From an uncultured Oscillospiraceae bacterium (GTDB lineage: Bacteria; Bacillota; Clostridia; Oscillospirales; Ruminococcaceae): a stretch of DNA of 64,000 bases. The notes under the pieces were generated by a model that worked only from the letters and a program-made list of their open reading frames with translations, searched no databases and had not been told where the DNA came from. The translations under genes were made by a program, and so were the position numbers. The stretch spans positions 1 to 64,000 of the forward strand of contig CAJFOX010000030.1 of NCBI GenBank assembly GCA_904397845.1, in the 5' to 3' direction. Of the stretch, positions 61,486 through 64,000 are shown piece after piece (positions within the stretch are counted from its first letter, which is position 1; each line of letters begins with the position of its first letter).

Positions 61486-62307
61486 TTGAAATGGCTTTCC
61501 AAGGCCTATATCTGGGTCATTATGGTATTTCTGTACGCCCCCATCGGCGTTTTGATATTCTTTTCCTTTAATCAGTCCAAAAGCCGCTCCAATTTCACCG
61601 GCTTTACGCTGGACTGGTATGTCAAGCTGTTCCACAACGATCTGATTATCCAGTCTTTGATCAATACCCTGATCGTTGCGCTGGTTTCCTCTGTTATCGC
61701 GACGGCCATCGGCACTGTTGCCGCAGTGGGGATCAACAGCATGAAAAGATGGAAAAAATCCTTTATCATGAACATCACCTACCTGCCGATTGTCAATCCT
61801 GAAATCGTAATCGGCGTGTCCTTTATGCTGCTGTTCGTGATGGCGCAGGGGCTTTTAAGCAATATTGGCATGGGTTTTGAGTTTGGCTATATGACATTGA
61901 TTCTGGCCCATGTGACCTTCAACCTGCCTTATGTCATTTTAAATGTAATGCCAAAATTGCGGCAGATGGATAAATATATTTATGAGGCGGCACTGGATCT
62001 GGGCTGCCCGCCCGTCAAAGCGTTTTTCAAGGTAGTGATGCCGGAGATTATGCCTGGTATCCTTTCCGGCTTCTTAATGGCCTTTACCTACTCGCTGGAT
62101 GATTTTGTCATCAGCTATTTTGTCAGCGGCGCCACTTCCCAGACGCTTCCCATTACCATCTACTCCATGACTCGCCGGAAAGTCAGCCCGGAAATCAATG
62201 CGATTTCCGCTATCATTTTCGTGGTAGTTCTGGTGATTCTTCTGCTGGTCAACTTCCATGGAGCCCGCCGGGAAAAGCAGTCCCACAGAGAGGGGGTACG
62301 GGTATGA
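61486..62307 (+). CDS. potC: Spermidine/putrescine ABC transporter permease PotC
   Basis: A 273-residue six-helix permease with the EAA loop (EAALDLGCPPVKAFFKVVMPEIMPG near 170). It starts at TTG (MKWLSKAY...), ten bases after AGGAG. An ATG four bases earlier is in another frame and would not give this protein. It overlaps potD by four bases (ATGA). Confidence 0.92.
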   Translation: MKWLSKAYIWVIMVFLYAPIGVLIFFSFNQSKSRSNFTGFTLDWYVKLFHNDLIIQSLINTLIVALVSSVIATAIGTVAAVGINSMKRWKKSFIMNITYLPIVNPEIVIGVSFMLLFVMAQGLLSNIGMGFEFGYMTLILAHVTFNLPYVILNVMPKLRQMDKYIYEAALDLGCPPVKAFFKVVMPEIMPGILSGFLMAFTYSLDDFVISYFVSGATSQTLPITIYSMTRRKVSPEINAISAIIFVVVLVILLLVNFHGARREKQSHREGVRV

Positions 62308-63524
62308 AACATTTTTTGTGCCTGATCCTCTGTTTAGTCCTGTTGTGCGCCTGCTGTGTAACCGCCTTTGCAGAATCAGAGGTGGAGGTCGTTGATGAGG
62401 ATTACTACACCAAGTTCCAAGGGCAGGATATTTCCATCTCCGTCTATAACTGGGGGGAATATATTTCCGATGGTTCGGACGGCCTGCTGGACGTGAACGC
62501 CGCCTTCGAGGAGCTGACCGGCATCCGGGTGTTGTATACGACCTTTGCCACCAACGAGGAGCTGTATGCAAAATTAAAAAGCGGCGGCACCAGCTACGAT
62601 ATCATCATTCCTTCCGACTATATGGTTGCCCGTATGATCGCGGAGGACATGGTCCAGCCGCTGAATTTTGAAAATATCCCCAACGTCCGTTTTTTGGACG
62701 AACAATACCTCTATACGGATTTTGACCCGGAAGGCGCTTACTCTGTTCCTTATACCTGGGGTACTGTCGGCATCATTTACAATACTCAATATGTAGATGA
62801 GGAAGATACCCACAGTTGGGATATTTTATGGGATGAGCGGTATATGGGGGAAATTTTGATGTTTTCCAATTCCCGGGACAGCTTCTCCATTGCTCTCAAA
62901 CGGCTGGGATATTCCATGAATTCCACCAGCGAAGAGGAACTGCGGGATGCCTGTGAAAGCCTGAAGGATCAGAAAATGCTGGTACAGGCCTATGTCATGG
63001 ATGAGATTTTTGACAAAATGGAGGGCGAAGAAGCGATGATCGCCCCCTACTATGCCGGCGACGCCATCACCATGGCTGACGAAAACCCCAATCTGGCCTT
63101 CTCCATCCCGGACGAAGGGACCAACCGTTTTATTGACAGTATCTGCATCCCCTCCAACGCCAAACAAAAAGAGGCGGCGGAAATGTATATTAACTTTCTC
63201 TGCGAGCCGGAGGTCGCTGCGCAGAATATCGAATTTATCGGCTATTCTACACCGAACCTGGCCGCTTATGAATTGCTGGATGAGGATATGCAGCAGAATG
63301 AAATTGCATATCCCAGCCAGGAGGTGTTGAGCAATACCGAGGCTTTTGTATTTCTGCCTGCTGAGACCAGTACCCTGATGGATAAGCTGTGGACCGAGGT
63401 CCTTTCCAATGATGAAAACTACAGCAAATGGACCATCCCGGCCTTTCTTCTGGTCGGTATCCTTTTTTCCATCGGCATTAATGTGCGGCGGATGCTGTTG
63501 AAAAAGAAAGAGAATATGATGTAA
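62304..63524 (+). CDS. potD: Polyamine-binding protein PotD with C-terminal membrane anchor
   Basis: A 406-residue polyamine-binding protein. The signal peptide is Cys-rich (LLCACC); a loose lipobox LCAC is possible. The bilobed binding domain begins ISVYNWGEYISDG, typical of PotD/PotF. Unlike usual PotDs it ends with a hydrophobic helix (about 377-393, IPAFLLVGILFSIGI) and a basic tail, so it is probably anchored at its C-terminus on the outer face. GAGAGGGGG lies just before its ATG. Last gene of the operon, followed by a terminator. Confidence 0.92.
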   Translation: MKHFLCLILCLVLLCACCVTAFAESEVEVVDEDYYTKFQGQDISISVYNWGEYISDGSDGLLDVNAAFEELTGIRVLYTTFATNEELYAKLKSGGTSYDIIIPSDYMVARMIAEDMVQPLNFENIPNVRFLDEQYLYTDFDPEGAYSVPYTWGTVGIIYNTQYVDEEDTHSWDILWDERYMGEILMFSNSRDSFSIALKRLGYSMNSTSEEELRDACESLKDQKMLVQAYVMDEIFDKMEGEEAMIAPYYAGDAITMADENPNLAFSIPDEGTNRFIDSICIPSNAKQKEAAEMYINFLCEPEVAAQNIEFIGYSTPNLAAYELLDEDMQQNEIAYPSQEVLSNTEAFVFLPAETSTLMDKLWTEVLSNDENYSKWTIPAFLLVGILFSIGINVRRMLLKKKENMM

Positions 63525-63538
63525 CGACCATTGTTTTC

Positions 63539-63576
63539 AAAACGCCCTGCTTTGCAGGGCGTTTTGGTTTTCTTAA
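63539..63576 (+). terminator. Terminator of potABCD
   Basis: AAAACGCCCTG/CAGGGCGTTTT 11-bp stem with a CTTTG loop, then GGTTTTCTT. Confidence 0.9.
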
Positions 63577-63628
63577 AAAATACGCGTATTTCGGGTTTCT
63601 CAACAATTAGAAATCCATCAAAATAATA

Positions 63629-63657
63629 TTGACTTCCTCCTCTCTTTCTGTTATATT
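63629..63657 (+). promoter_or_regulatory. Sigma-A promoter of the ArsR-type gene
   Basis: TTGACT (63629-63634), 17-base spacer, TATATT (63652-63657). The -10 lies within the palindromic operator. Confidence 0.8.
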
Positions 63658-63687
63658 ATATTTAGACGATCATCTAAATATAATATA
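63652..63687. promoter_or_regulatory. ArsR/SdpR-type operator
   Basis: Perfect 15-bp inverted repeat (63652-63666 and 63673-63687) with a 6-base spacer. It covers the -10 and transcription start, so the ArsR-type protein encoded next is expected to repress its own unit. Confidence 0.75.
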
Positions 63688-63704
63688 AGAATGGAGGTGG
63701 CTCT

Positions 63705-63992
63705 GTGGGGATTCAAAAAACATTCAAGGCTCTATCGGACGGCACCCGGCGCGAAATACTGGAGCTTTTAAAAAAAGGAGCTGTTTCCGCAGGAGATATT
63801 TCGGCGCACTTCCATATGACCCCTGCAACGATTTCCCATCATCTGTCTGTTTTGAAGGACGCGGGGCTGGTCAGCGATGAAAAGCGGGGTAAATTCATCT
63901 ATTACGAGCTGAATATGTCGGTGATCGACGAGATCATTCGATGGATGGCAGCTTTTCAAGGAGGGAATCAAGATGAAAAAGAATCTCAGTAA
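63705..63992 (+). CDS. ArsR-family transcriptional repressor, SdpR-like
   Basis: A 95-residue winged-helix repressor. It opens with QKTFKALSDGTRREILELLKKG, then DISAHFHMTPATISHHLSVLKDAGLV (recognition helix) and the wing KRGKFIYYELN. No metal-binding CxC pair is visible, so it is closer to the SdpR autorepressor type than to ArsR metal sensors. It starts at GTG with GGAGGTGG upstream. Its end overlaps the next gene by 20 bases, as in sdpR-sdpI pairs. Confidence 0.9.
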   Translation: MGIQKTFKALSDGTRREILELLKKGAVSAGDISAHFHMTPATISHHLSVLKDAGLVSDEKRGKFIYYELNMSVIDEIIRWMAAFQGGNQDEKESQ

Positions 63993-64000
63993 AAGGATCA
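63973..64000 (+). CDS. Start of the next gene, cut by the window edge (possibly SdpI-like)
   Basis: ATG with GGAGGGAATCAAG upstream; the frame begins MKKNLSKRI and runs off the window. After SdpR-type repressors an SdpI-family membrane immunity protein is common, so that is the guess. Confidence 0.45.

Noticed and set aside
61482..61486. Frameshift at the start of potC suggested by an out-of-frame ATG
   Set aside because: A TTG four bases later has the right distance to AGGAG and opens the full permease frame, so no frameshift is needed.

Overview
The window looks like chromosomal DNA of a spore-forming, anaerobic, Gram-positive Clostridia, most like the Oscillospiraceae/Ruminococcaceae. The reasons are strong AGGAGG-type ribosome sites, Rho-independent terminators after most units, ferrous-iron uptake and rubrerythrin, ECF and Pot-type transporters, an L27 with the Firmicutes N-terminal extension beside its protease, SpoIVFA/SpoIVFB-like proteins and a Spo0A-type regulator. 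Base composition looks near-balanced, with AT-rich patches around 56-59 kb. Most genes lie on the minus strand from 3 to 59 kb. Plus-strand genes sit at the left end (coaX cluster), at 55.5-57.2 kb and at the right end (pot operon and an ArsR-type gene).

Layout. 0-3 kb: rubrerythrin with a Fur/PerR-like palindrome, then coaX, an ECF S-component and a YcxB-like protein. 3-12 kb: a YitT-type protein, mini-RNase III and ObgE; rplU-prp-rpmA; folD; lgt; two M16 peptidase homologues; rplS. 12-22 kb: a two-gene radical-SAM unit; an M50/M23 pair resembling SpoIVFB/SpoIVFA behind a sigma-E-like promoter; two large envelope proteins with GHL10 domains, one fused to an N-acetylmuramoyl-L-alanine amidase and Ig-like repeats. 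22-28 kb: deoB-cdd-pdp nucleoside salvage followed by a PHP phosphatase and an M20 peptidase; a cyclophilin-like lipoprotein. 28-37 kb: mreB, comF and recD2, then the translation/SRP cluster ylxM-ffh-rpsP-khpA-rimM-trmD. 37-44 kb: feoAB; a methionine branch metF, a detached MetH reactivation domain and metH; a family-4 uracil-DNA glycosylase. 44-55 kb: a BlaI/BlaR1-like pair, glgP/malQ and a sugar ABC importer without its own ATPase. 55-59 kb: an accessory-looking stretch with a small membrane protein, a Spo0A paralogue, a candidate sRNA, a GNAT enzyme, an orphan BglII-family nuclease and tRNA-Pro. 59-64 kb: the polyamine operon potABCD and an autoregulated ArsR-type repressor running off the window.

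The most unusual items are: (i) the Spo0A-like protein, which keeps the DNA-binding domain but has Asn where the phosphorylated Asp should be, and whose upstream region carries a 16-bp inverted repeat built from Spo0A boxes; (ii) the GHL10-amidase-Ig fusion next to a GHL10 lipoprotein, which could strip peptides from glycan strands and then cut the bare strands; (iii) the orphan BglII-type endonuclease with no methyltransferase nearby; (iv) a BlaR1-type protease with a large sensor region in which I see no penicillin-binding motif. All functional calls come from reading sequence and motifs; no database search was run.
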